From NCBI GenBank assembly GCA_007693845.1, contig RECV01000155.1, positions 1 through 50,966 of the forward strand: a stretch of 50,966 nt of DNA, written 5' to 3'. Shown here piece by piece: positions 32,500 through 40,339 of this stretch. Origin of the DNA: Phycisphaerales bacterium. Its GTDB lineage: Bacteria; Planctomycetota; Phycisphaerae; Phycisphaerales; SM1A02. The first letter of the stretch is position 1. Each line of letters starts with the position of its first letter. A program made the position numbers and the translations under genes. The notes under the pieces are model-generated. The model saw only the letters and a program-made list of their open reading frames with translations. It was not told the origin of the DNA and did not search any database.

Positions 32500-33453
32500 T
32501 CAGGAGGATTTTCGCAGCAGGGCGGCGAAGAGTCCCGGCCCCTTGGTCGTCATGTCCGGCCGAAGTCGGCGATACCGCACGAAGTTCAGTTTCGCGCTCT
32601 GGGCCCACGCTTCGACATCCTCCGCCGCAAACCCGAGATGATGATGCCCCATGGTTCGCCGATACTCCTCGCGGTCGTGGGCCACCATGTCGATGATGAG
32701 CGCAATCCCGTCCGGCTTGAGCACTCGGCTGATCTCACGCATGACCTGCTTCGGATCCGGGATGTGGTGCATGACCAATGAAACGACGGCAGCGTTGATC
32801 TCACCCGGATCGACGGGCAGGTCGGCTAACTCCCCCTCACGGAGGTCAACATTTTCGATGCCATCAAGCAGTTTTCCGGTGGCTTCCAGCATCGCGGGTT
32901 CGCGATCAATGGCGATGACGCGCCGGACGAGCGGGGCGAGAACCTGGACGACATGCCCCGCGCCGCAGCCGAGGTCTGCGATGGTCCAGCGTTCGTCGAT
33001 CAGATCAAGCAGGGATTCCTGGGTGAAGTGCACGCCGAAAAGCTCGCGCCGCAACTCATCCCATTCGCCGCCGATACGGCCGAAGAAGTCCTTGGCATCG
33101 CCTCGCCGCGTCGCCAGAACTTCACCCAGTCGGGCATCATCCTCTTCGTAAGTCGGATGATTGCGAAGCTGCTTGAGCGCGACTTCCCAGAGAGAGCGGG
33201 CATCGGGGTGCAGGGCATCGCGGTAGAGTTGATAGAGACTGGCCGTGCCTTCCTGCCGCTTGACCAGCCACCCGCCGTCGTGCAGCAGTTTCAGGTGGCG
33301 GCTGACGGTGGATTGCGGCATCTGCAGCGCGCGGGCCAGTTCTCCAACGCTCAGTTCGTGTCGGTTCAACAGCCGTAACATGCGCAAGCGCGCCATGTCA
33401 CTGAGGGTGCTGAGACGAGCGAGCAGGTTGGGCGTGTCCGTGGAATCAGGCAT
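32500..33453 (-). CDS. ArsR-type regulator fused to a SAM methyltransferase
   Basis: A 317-residue protein. Residues ~8-95 are an ArsR/SmtB winged helix (SVGELARALQMPQSTVSRHLKL and a beta-wing with EGTASLY). Residues ~140-300 are a class I methyltransferase (IADLGCGAGHVVQVL for SAM binding, then VVSLVMHHIPDP). Such fusions are widespread and often control methionine/SAM-cycle genes, so SAM or SAH binding may signal to the DNA-binding part. No cysteine metal site of classic ArsR is visible. It starts 21 bp downstream of a TPR lipoprotein gene's stop, and no methionine gene is in the window. Confidence 0.9.
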   Translation of the reverse strand: MPDSTDTPNLLARLSTLSDMARLRMLRLLNRHELSVGELARALQMPQSTVSRHLKLLHDGGWLVKRQEGTASLYQLYRDALHPDARSLWEVALKQLRNHPTYEEDDARLGEVLATRRGDAKDFFGRIGGEWDELRRELFGVHFTQESLLDLIDERWTIADLGCGAGHVVQVLAPLVRRVIAIDREPAMLEATGKLLDGIENVDLREGELADLPVDPGEINAAVVSLVMHHIPDPKQVMREISRVLKPDGIALIIDMVAHDREEYRRTMGHHHLGFAAEDVEAWAQSAKLNFVRYRRLRPDMTTKGPGLFAALLRKSS

Positions 33454-33474
33454 CGGGACGAAGGCAGGGGATCA

Positions 33475-34146
33475 TCAGCGGCCCGGCGGAAGCGCGAGGG
33501 TCGGTCCCGGGACCTCGCCCAGGTTGATCAGACGCTCCCGCACCTCCTGATGGCGCGGATTGATGCCGTAGGCCTGTCTCAGCCGACGCACGGCGGTTTC
33601 CAGGTCGCCGATTTCCTCTGCGAATCGTGCGGCATCCAGGTACGGTTCGACGCTCTGGCCGCCATCGTGAATGATGGCCCGTTCGAACGCGGTTCGCGCG
33701 GAATCCGGATCTCCGAGTTCCATGGCGTACCGGCCGAGTTGACGCCAGGCACGGGGTGACTGGCTGGATTCCGCCCGTTCGCGCAGGAAGGCGAAGAGTT
33801 GTTCGTGGCTGCCGACCTGCAGCATCGCTTCGGCAAGGTCATCGGCGATGTCGTGATCAGCTGGGCGGAGCGTGTGGGCCACTTCCAGCGCGCGCTGGGC
33901 GCGGCTGTATTGTTCCAGTTCCAGTGCTGCGCGACCGAGTTGGTGTTGTGCGCGCCAGTCGCCGGGGTACCGATCGGCAATTTGCTGATATTCATCGATC
34001 GCGGCGAGGTAATCGCCCCGTTCGAAGTAGAAATCGCCGCGATCGCGCAATTGATCGACCGGGCGTTGGGTCTGGCAGCCCAACAAGGCCGGGCTGAGAA
34101 GACCGAATGAGAGCAGCAGCAGTAACAGGCAGTTCGATGGTCGCAT
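33475..34146 (-). CDS. TPR lipoprotein
   Basis: A 223-residue protein. A hydrophobic signal peptide ends in the lipobox LLGC with Cys24 as the lipid-modified residue, so it is anchored to a membrane facing the periplasm. The mature part has several TPR units, for example RGDFYFERGDYLAAIDEYQ (about 36-54) and LGRYAMELGDPDSARTAFERA. It is a likely assembly or scaffold factor of the envelope. GAGGAA precedes the ATG. The downstream gene on the same strand is the ArsR-methyltransferase fusion, 21 bp away. Confidence 0.87.
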   Translation of the reverse strand: MRPSNCLLLLLLSFGLLSPALLGCQTQRPVDQLRDRGDFYFERGDYLAAIDEYQQIADRYPGDWRAQHQLGRAALELEQYSRAQRALEVAHTLRPADHDIADDLAEAMLQVGSHEQLFAFLRERAESSQSPRAWRQLGRYAMELGDPDSARTAFERAIIHDGGQSVEPYLDAARFAEEIGDLETAVRRLRQAYGINPRHQEVRERLINLGEVPGPTLALPPGR

Positions 34147-34268
34147 CTGAAGGCATTCCTCGTGATGTGGTCCGATTTCACATCATACCGCAGATCGGCG
34201 GCCGGGCGGATGAAGTGGCCATCTTATGCTGACAGGTTCGGCGGAGTAGCGGCCCGCGTTGACTCCGC

Positions 34269-35570
34269 TCAGGAATAGCGGAGCCAGCGAATCAGTTCCA
34301 GCGGGCTCGGCGGCTTGCCGGTCATCAGCACGCCGACGCGGAAGATCCGGGCGCAGAGCCACATCATCACGATCGCGCCGCCCCAGCCGACCACCATGGT
34401 CGCGATAATCTGCAGCGTCGCCGGGGGTTCGCTGGAAGTGACCCGCATCACCATGACGAACGGCGTGAGCGGGGGGATGAAGCTCGTCACCGTGGCGATC
34501 GTCCCGTTGGGGTTCTGGCTCACCGGCATGAAGAGAATCCACGGCACCATCAGCAGCAGCATGGCCGGGGTGAGCAGAGCGTGCGCTTCCTGGAGGTCGC
34601 TCACCGCGCTGCCGATCGATGCCATCATGGCGGCGATCATCAGGTAGGCCATGAAAAAGTAGACGACGACGTACACCAGTTGGGAGATCTCGATCACATC
34701 GTGCATGGAGAAGTAGAACAACGCGCCGATGCCGAGCGCCCCGTACACCGCAATCGTGAAGATGCCCACCACGCACTGCCCGATGATCTTGCCGGCCATG
34801 AGCTGCATCGGACTGATCGCGCTGAGCAGTACTTCCATGACGCGATTGGATTTCTCCTCGATGGTGGTCGTCAACAGGTAGTTGCCGCTGGCGAAGGCGC
34901 AGATCCAGAGCAGCACCATGAAGGCGATCGGCAGCATCTTCTGCAACTCCACGCCCGCGGCGGCCTCGCCCACATCGGTCAGCCGGCGCGTGACGATCTG
35001 CGGATCGCGCAGCATCGCGCGGAGCTCCGCCACATCCAGTTCCCGCTGTGTGGCCCGTGCGCGAACCACGGATCGGCCGAGTGTTCGCTGGATCGCGCTG
35101 ATGTGATCGGGGTTCGCGGCGGGATCGACGTACAGGACGACACGGCCATCACGGTTGGCGGTGTCCAGCACGCCGTCGCCGACGACGGCCACCGCGAGCA
35201 GTTCCTGCTCCCGCACGCGATTCTGAAGCGTTTCCAACTCTTGCCGATCCGTGTGCGCTTCCAGCTTCATATCGAGGTGCACGATCGCCCCCATGGTGCC
35301 GCGCGCTGCATCTTCCATCATCTCGCCCAGGGTGGGGCCTTTGAAACGTTCAGGATCGAATTCCTGTTCGGCGGCGAGGAAGACCTCTCCGGTCGGATCG
35401 AGGATGGCGAGCGTGCCCTGAACAGTCGTCTCTGATGGTCGAACGATGATCGACCCGACGACAATGCCGCCCCAGATGATCAGGGGAAAGAAGATCGTTC
35501 CGAAGATGAAGGCCTTGGTCAGCGCGGTGTGCTTGAACTCACGCCAGGCGACGATCATCGTTTTCCACAT
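34269..35570 (-). CDS. ABC-2 type exporter permease (NatB-like)
   Basis: A 433-residue membrane protein. One N-terminal helix (residues ~17-40) is followed by a large extracytoplasmic domain (to ~205) and five or six C-terminal helices (~210-420). This is the ABC2_membrane_3/NatB layout used for export of sodium, drugs or other molecules. The block IEEKSNRVMEVLLSAISPMQLMAG (seen in two halves) is the family's coupling region. It overlaps the ATPase gene by 32 bp, so the two form one exporter. Confidence 0.9.
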   Translation of the reverse strand: MWKTMIVAWREFKHTALTKAFIFGTIFFPLIIWGGIVVGSIIVRPSETTVQGTLAILDPTGEVFLAAEQEFDPERFKGPTLGEMMEDAARGTMGAIVHLDMKLEAHTDRQELETLQNRVREQELLAVAVVGDGVLDTANRDGRVVLYVDPAANPDHISAIQRTLGRSVVRARATQRELDVAELRAMLRDPQIVTRRLTDVGEAAAGVELQKMLPIAFMVLLWICAFASGNYLLTTTIEEKSNRVMEVLLSAISPMQLMAGKIIGQCVVGIFTIAVYGALGIGALFYFSMHDVIEISQLVYVVVYFFMAYLMIAAMMASIGSAVSDLQEAHALLTPAMLLLMVPWILFMPVSQNPNGTIATVTSFIPPLTPFVMVMRVTSSEPPATLQIIATMVVGWGGAIVMMWLCARIFRVGVLMTGKPPSPLELIRWLRYS

Positions 35571-36531
35571 GACTCAACTCCTCACGGGCTCGTTCGGCCG
35601 CAGCTTCGCCTTCGCTCTCCATCACCAGACGAACGAAGACTTCCTCCAGGGTGATTCGACGCAGTTCCACCGAACGCACCGGTGACTGATTGAGAATTTC
35701 GCGCATGATCGCCTGCGGATCGGCGGATGGTTCCAGATGCACTTCCACGCTTCCGGTTTCGCCGCCGGCCGTGAAGTCGACCACGCCCGGCATTTTGTCC
35801 AGCTCCAGCGGTTGATCGTTCAGCGGCCGCACGAGCAGGGTGCGCGGATCGAACCGCGCGATGATCTCTTCCATCGACACGTCGAGCAGCAGCTTGCCGT
35901 GGTTGATCAGCACAATTCGGTCGCAGAGTTGCTCGGCCTGGTGCAGCACGTGCGTGGAGAAGATGATCGTGCGCCCCTGATCGCTCAGTTCCCGGATGAT
36001 CTCGTTCAGCAGGGTCGCGTTGACCGGATCGAGGCCGGAGAAAGGTTCGTCCAGAATGAGCACGTCCGGATCATTGAGCACCGCCGCGAGAAACTGCACT
36101 TTCTGCTGCATTCCCTTGGATAACTCATGGCATCGCTTGTGAATGACGTTGGGAAGCTTGATGCGATCAAGCCAGTAGCCGATCCGCCGTTTGAGGTCGG
36201 TTCCGCCGAGTCCCTTGAGTCGCCCGATGTACAGCAGGTACTCGCCCACGCGCATCTTGCGGTAGATGCCGCGTTCCTCGGGCAGGTAGCCGATGCGATC
36301 CTTGGCAGCAAGGGCGGACCCGCCGAGCGCTCGCACTGATCCCGCATCGGGGTAGATGATCGACATGATCATTCGGATCGTGGTGCTCTTCCCCGCGCCG
36401 TTCGGCCCGAGGAAGCCGCAGAGACTGCCCGCGGGGATTTCGAGCGACACGTCGTCGACCGCCCGTGTCGCGCCGAAACTCTTGCTGACGGATTCAAGCT
36501 GAACGGTGGGGACGTCGGTTTGAGTCGTCAT
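35539..36531 (-). CDS. ABC exporter ATP-binding protein (NatA-like)
   Basis: A 330-residue ATPase from ATG 36531. Walker A GPNGAGKST, signature CHELSKGMQQKV (LSKGM form), Walker B LILDEPFSGLDP and the H-loop STHVLHQ are present. The C-terminal ~90 residues form the DUF4162-like tail of the NatA/CcmA group. The frame is open to 36726, but the extra N-terminus has no homology-like features and runs through the terminator of the upstream gene, so 36531 is preferred. It works with the overlapping permease downstream. Confidence 0.93.
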   Translation of the reverse strand: MTTQTDVPTVQLESVSKSFGATRAVDDVSLEIPAGSLCGFLGPNGAGKSTTIRMIMSIIYPDAGSVRALGGSALAAKDRIGYLPEERGIYRKMRVGEYLLYIGRLKGLGGTDLKRRIGYWLDRIKLPNVIHKRCHELSKGMQQKVQFLAAVLNDPDVLILDEPFSGLDPVNATLLNEIIRELSDQGRTIIFSTHVLHQAEQLCDRIVLINHGKLLLDVSMEEIIARFDPRTLLVRPLNDQPLELDKMPGVVDFTAGGETGSVEVHLEPSADPQAIMREILNQSPVRSVELRRITLEEVFVRLVMESEGEAAAERAREELSHVENDDRRLA

Positions 36532-36577
36532 GATCGCTTCGGCTGAGTGGGCAGTGGGGCCGGGTGGAACGTGAGAG

Positions 36578-36610
36578 AAAAACGCCGCGCGATCGTTGGA
36601 TCGCACGGCG
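36578..36610 (-). terminator. Intrinsic terminator of the first LolA-like gene
   Basis: On the minus strand CGCCG and GATCGC-side bases pair in a 12-bp stem with one mismatch (36610-36599 with 36594-36583) around the loop CAAC, followed by five T (36582-36578). It lies 31 bp after the stop at 36641 and before the ABC exporter genes. Confidence 0.8.
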
Positions 36611-36640
36611 TGAGGGTAACAAGACCAGCGCGATCCCGGA

Positions 36641-37495
36641 TCATTCGCCGCCTTCGCGATTTTCTTCCTGCGCATCGCGTTCGCGGGCCAGAGCACGCAC
36701 CTGTTCGGGCAGTTCGAAGACTTCATCGTCGACCGCGTTGAGTTCGATCTTCTTGAAGGTCATCGTCATCCGCATGCCCATCTGATCGATGTGCAGTTTG
36801 TGGAAAAGCTTGACATCGTCAACCTTCTTCCACTCGTCAAACTCCATGGTCATCGTCATGCCCCGGCCCTGCGGCCCCCGTTGTTCGATCTTCATCGCTT
36901 CGAGGAGACCAGTTTCACGATTGAAATACCCGTGCTGGGTTCCATTGCCTTCCTTGGGAACGAGCTTGACCTTGTAGCAATCCTTGCCCTTGAACTCGGT
37001 CCTTTCGATGGTGGTCATTTCCTCGAATTCATCCTCAAACTGGAGCAGCATCATGTGCATGTTCGCCTGACGGGTCATGCCTTCGAGCTGTTCGCTGTCA
37101 ATGAGGTCGTAGCCCATCATCGGGTTGTGCATCCAGCCGACCTTGCCGTCGGATCCCATGCGCTGGCGGCCCATGCCGGGCACATCCTGTTCCATGAGGA
37201 ACTTATCGGGGTCGGCGAAGCGGCTTTCCATCTTCATGTCGCCCATCGGCGTGTTCATCTCGGCGACGACGTACGTGGATTTAATCTTGTCGAATGCTTC
37301 CTCGCCGCCCATGGCTTTCAGCATCGCCTTGAAGACCTCTTTCGCATCGGGCAGATCGTTGTTGGCGGCATCCGTCGCCGGTCGCGCATCATCGTCGCTA
37401 AGCGTGACGCCGATCGCGGCAGGGGTGGCCAGCAGCGCGGCACCGAGCGTCGCGGCGGCGGTGAGTCGAAGGGTTCGTTTTAGTTCCTGAAACAT
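36641..37495 (-). CDS. Secreted LolA-like protein, copy 1
   Basis: A 284-residue exported protein with a signal peptide (residues ~1-30). A motif EVFKAMLKAMGGEEAFDKIKS near residue 53 is followed by a predicted beta-rich half-barrel of the LolA/LppX type: Met-rich strands and FADPDKFLMEQD, YFNRETGLLEAMKIEQ. The protein next to it (37678-38541) has the same order of motifs, so they are paralogues. It ends in a charged tail (REREAQEEN-like). LolA-fold proteins carry lipids or lipoproteins across the periplasm; this copy's cargo is unknown. AAAGGAA precedes the ATG, and an 8-bp hairpin lies just before that. Confidence 0.78.
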   Translation of the reverse strand: MFQELKRTLRLTAAATLGAALLATPAAIGVTLSDDDARPATDAANNDLPDAKEVFKAMLKAMGGEEAFDKIKSTYVVAEMNTPMGDMKMESRFADPDKFLMEQDVPGMGRQRMGSDGKVGWMHNPMMGYDLIDSEQLEGMTRQANMHMMLLQFEDEFEEMTTIERTEFKGKDCYKVKLVPKEGNGTQHGYFNRETGLLEAMKIEQRGPQGRGMTMTMEFDEWKKVDDVKLFHKLHIDQMGMRMTMTFKKIELNAVDDEVFELPEQVRALARERDAQEENREGGE

Positions 37496-37513
37496 GTGGG
37501 TTCCTTTCCAATT

Positions 37514-37534
37514 GCGGCGCGTTACTCGCGCCGT
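37514..37534 (-). promoter_or_regulatory. Hairpin in the 5' leader of the first LolA-like gene
   Basis: GCGGCGCG and CGCGCCGT pair (8 bp including one G-U) around a 5-nt loop, ending 19 nt before the start codon and just before the Shine-Dalgarno sequence. There is no T-tract, so it is not a terminator. It may stabilise the message or affect translation. Confidence 0.35.
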
Positions 37535-37677
37535 CGATTCATCATCAAAATTCTCATTGCGGGGCCGCGATGTCCTTCATCTCGCCGCGGCGCGCAATAC
37601 TCAAGACACGGTCCAGCGTCAGTCCAGTCCATCACGCTGGCAAGGGCCGCAAAATGTCGTTTTCTCCGAGACGATCA

Positions 37678-38541
37678 TCATTGCTCGTCGTCTTTCTCCT
37701 GCTCTTCACGCGCCTTCTTGTCTTCTATCAGGGCCTGGATCTGCTGCGGCGCCTGGTACTTCTCTCGTTCAATCTCTTCCGTGGAGATGCTCTCAATGGT
37801 GATCCGCTGTTCCATGCCCATCACTCGGGTGGTCAGCGTGTGCGGCATCTTCATGCCGCTCACCTCACGGTAATCCCGAAACACCGTTGTGGTTCGCATT
37901 GCCCCCATGGGCGTCTCCGTCATTCCGACCGAACCGATCTGCAGTCCCGTTTCCCGATGATAGTAGTGAGTTGATTCCGTTCCCTGTTCGGTCACGAGTT
38001 TGACCGCATAGACGGGCTCATTCTCAAACTCGGTTGCTTCGATGGTCTCTCGGGTTGGATACCACTTCTCCATCTCGAGAAGCAGGTGCAGTCTCGAGTC
38101 GCGCTTTGACTGCTCAAGGGCCCCGTCCTCAAGCAGCATGGGTCCGGAAGCCGGATCAATGACCCAGGCGTGCGTACCGTCAAAGCCCTGGCGAATCTTG
38201 CCGTACCCGGCGATCTCGATTTCCGTGTAGGAATGATTCGGGGCGGAGATGTGAATGGTTGCCGGGCCGGCCATGCCCATGCCGACGACTTCCATACGGC
38301 CGTTCATTTTGATGTGCTTGATCGCGCGGATCGCATCCTCGCCGCCGATCGCTTCAATATGTTTGGCGATCAGATCGTCCGCCGCCGGCAGTGCGACTTT
38401 GGCATCTTTGACATCGCGTGACGTCGGGGCGTCGTCCGCGGTAACCGGCATCGGCGCAGCGAGCAGGCATCCGATAATCGCGGTCACACAGCCCATGCCC
38501 GGCCAGCACTGCTTACGTGCATTCTTCCTGCTCATCATCAT
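37678..38541 (-). CDS. Secreted LolA-like protein, copy 2
   Basis: A 287-residue exported protein. The signal peptide is residues ~12-35. DDLIAKHIEAIGGEDAIRAI matches the motif in copy 1, followed by the same strand order (GFDGTHAWVIDP, YYHRETGLQIGS, REVSGMKMPHTLTTR). It also has a charged Glu/Lys tail (KKAREEQEKDDEQ). Sequence identity to copy 1 is modest by eye, so the duplication is old. GAAAGGAAC precedes the ATG. Copy 1 begins 182 bp downstream on the same strand. The function is probably lipid or lipoprotein handling in the periplasm, by fold analogy only. Confidence 0.75.
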   Translation of the reverse strand: MMMSRKNARKQCWPGMGCVTAIIGCLLAAPMPVTADDAPTSRDVKDAKVALPAADDLIAKHIEAIGGEDAIRAIKHIKMNGRMEVVGMGMAGPATIHISAPNHSYTEIEIAGYGKIRQGFDGTHAWVIDPASGPMLLEDGALEQSKRDSRLHLLLEMEKWYPTRETIEATEFENEPVYAVKLVTEQGTESTHYYHRETGLQIGSVGMTETPMGAMRTTTVFRDYREVSGMKMPHTLTTRVMGMEQRITIESISTEEIEREKYQAPQQIQALIEDKKAREEQEKDDEQ

Positions 38542-38661
38542 GGTCGTTCCTTTCTTTCATCCATACGGGCCGTCCGTCCGGATCGGCTGCCGTGTCGGGT
38601 CACCATCGTACTTGTCTTCGGCAAAGAACGTTCTGGATTTCTGATGCCGCCTTTGAGTTCC

Positions 38662-40119
38662 TTACCTTCGCGGATGGTCGACGATCCACCGCACGGCGGT
38701 ATCCATCTGCCTATCACGGCCGTCGAGCAGGGCTTCCCGTTGATGCGGGACCGGTTCATCCGGGATCGCGCCCCGGCCTTCCAGCGACACGTCGTTCGGG
38801 TCGCGGAAATCCGCAATGGCGTGCATGAGCACATCACCGTTGGGGAGATTGCTGAGAAACGCCGGCAGCGCCGCACCGGCCGAGGGCGCGCCGAACAGTC
38901 GCGCACGGCCGATGGCCTGCATGCCGCCGGCAAACATTTCCGAGGTGCTGGCGCTCTGACGGTCAATCAGGATGGCCAGGTTCCCCGAGAACGGGGCGAC
39001 GATCTCACCGTCCTGATTCACCCGCCGGGGATTAATGCGGAAGTGGAGTTTGCTTTCACGGGTGACCATCGTTCCCAGAGAGGTGGACGTATCGACGAAG
39101 TGGCCGCCGAAGCCCATGATCATCCCGGCGACCCCGCCGATGTTGCCCCGCAGGTCAATGATGATTCCGTCGTGGTTGCGGAACTGATCCACCGCCTGCG
39201 CAAACTCCTGATTGATCGTCATCATCCAGACGTTGAATCGGATGATGCCGATGCGCCGCTCCTCGCCGTCCGCTTCCGAAGCAGGAATGATTATCTCTTC
39301 GGTTTCCAGATGCGCGTTCATCGGCGGCAGGTTACCGAACTGGGTCATCTCACCCGGCATCGGCGCGCTGCGCAGGTGGATTCGATGTTGTTCGTCCTCG
39401 CCATCGCGCAGGCGAAGTCGCACGACCTCACCGGCGGGGACATCAAGCCGCATTTGCACGGCCTGCCAGATGTAAAGCTCACGCGAGGCCTCATCGAGTT
39501 GCTCGTTCAGCACCTCAAGCAGCGAGTCCAGCGACCGATTGTTGATCGCCTCCACCTTCCAGCCGGGCTGAATACCCGCCCGGGCTGCGGGTGAGTCAGG
39601 CGCGACCCGAACGACGATCACTTCGTTTTCAATGGCGCGGACCTGCAGGCCGACCGTTCCCGGCCCGTCCGCGGCGTCGCCATCATGCGGTTCCGCCTCG
39701 ACATCCGGCTCTCGATCCGCTTCGGCTTCGGCGGCTTCCTCATGGGCGGCCTCGGCGTCCAGCAGTTCCGCGGCGGATCGTTCGATCACTCCGAAGTGCG
39801 ACTGGCCGAGACGCGCGACCATTTGATTGATGATCGAGCGAATCTCCTCATCGCTCTCCGCCGCCTCGGCCTGTGGTTGAAACTCCTCGCGCACCGCGTC
39901 CCAATCCACGCCGTTGTATTCGGGATCAAAGTGCGTATCGCGAATGACTTGCCAAGCCATCTCAAACGAGCTGACGCGCTGAAACGACTCGGGATCGGGC
40001 GGGCCGTTCTCAACATCCACATCGACCGTTTCGGCTGGTGCAGCGGGGGCGAACACGGTCAGGAAGAGTGCGGAGATGGCGATGAGCCACGGAAATCTGC
40101 GTTGATTCATTTGGGCCAT
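38662..40119 (-). CDS. Exported S41-family (tricorn/CtpA-like) protease with PDZ domain
   Basis: A 485-residue protein. The signal peptide (PWLIAISALFLTVFAPAAPA) is followed by an N-terminal helical domain (~30-105) with DTHFDPEYNGVDWDAV. A Glu/Ala-rich spacer (~110-145) comes next, then a PDZ domain with VAPDSPAARAGIQPGW, and an S41 catalytic domain. There IDLRGNIGG and the nucleophile segment DRQSASTSEMFAGG (Ser after Ala-Ser-Thr) are clear. S41 proteases cut periplasmic proteins from the C-terminus. ATG 40119 or 40110 are the likely starts; a longer reading to 40254 lacks a signal at its N-terminus. LolA-like genes lie downstream on the same strand. Confidence 0.88.
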   Translation of the reverse strand: MAQMNQRRFPWLIAISALFLTVFAPAAPAETVDVDVENGPPDPESFQRVSSFEMAWQVIRDTHFDPEYNGVDWDAVREEFQPQAEAAESDEEIRSIINQMVARLGQSHFGVIERSAAELLDAEAAHEEAAEAEADREPDVEAEPHDGDAADGPGTVGLQVRAIENEVIVVRVAPDSPAARAGIQPGWKVEAINNRSLDSLLEVLNEQLDEASRELYIWQAVQMRLDVPAGEVVRLRLRDGEDEQHRIHLRSAPMPGEMTQFGNLPPMNAHLETEEIIIPASEADGEERRIGIIRFNVWMMTINQEFAQAVDQFRNHDGIIIDLRGNIGGVAGMIMGFGGHFVDTSTSLGTMVTRESKLHFRINPRRVNQDGEIVAPFSGNLAILIDRQSASTSEMFAGGMQAIGRARLFGAPSAGAALPAFLSNLPNGDVLMHAIADFRDPNDVSLEGRGAIPDEPVPHQREALLDGRDRQMDTAVRWIVDHPRR

Positions 40120-40274
40120 GATATCCGTCTCGGCATTCACCTGGGGTCGGTCAAGTCGCATCGGTCGGCTGGGGCGAATCCATCCCGGCCGATTCGATCG
40201 GAGACTCATCTGTACCGGGAAAGACGCGGCTTGTTGCGGATCCATTCCCGCCACCGCCCCGCAAGCCGCAAACC

Positions 40275-40303
40275 CTGCGACAACTTCGCATTGTGGCTAC
40301 AAT
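40275..40303 (+). promoter_or_regulatory. Candidate promoter of lepA
   Basis: TACAAT (40298-40303) matches the -10 consensus at five of six bases. CTGCGA (40275-40280), 17 bp upstream, is only a weak -35 match. The expected start near 40310 would leave a 30-nt leader before the lepA GTG. Confidence 0.35.
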
Positions 40304-40339
40304 GCGGGGCTCTCTAAACCGATCAACCCCTGAACAACC

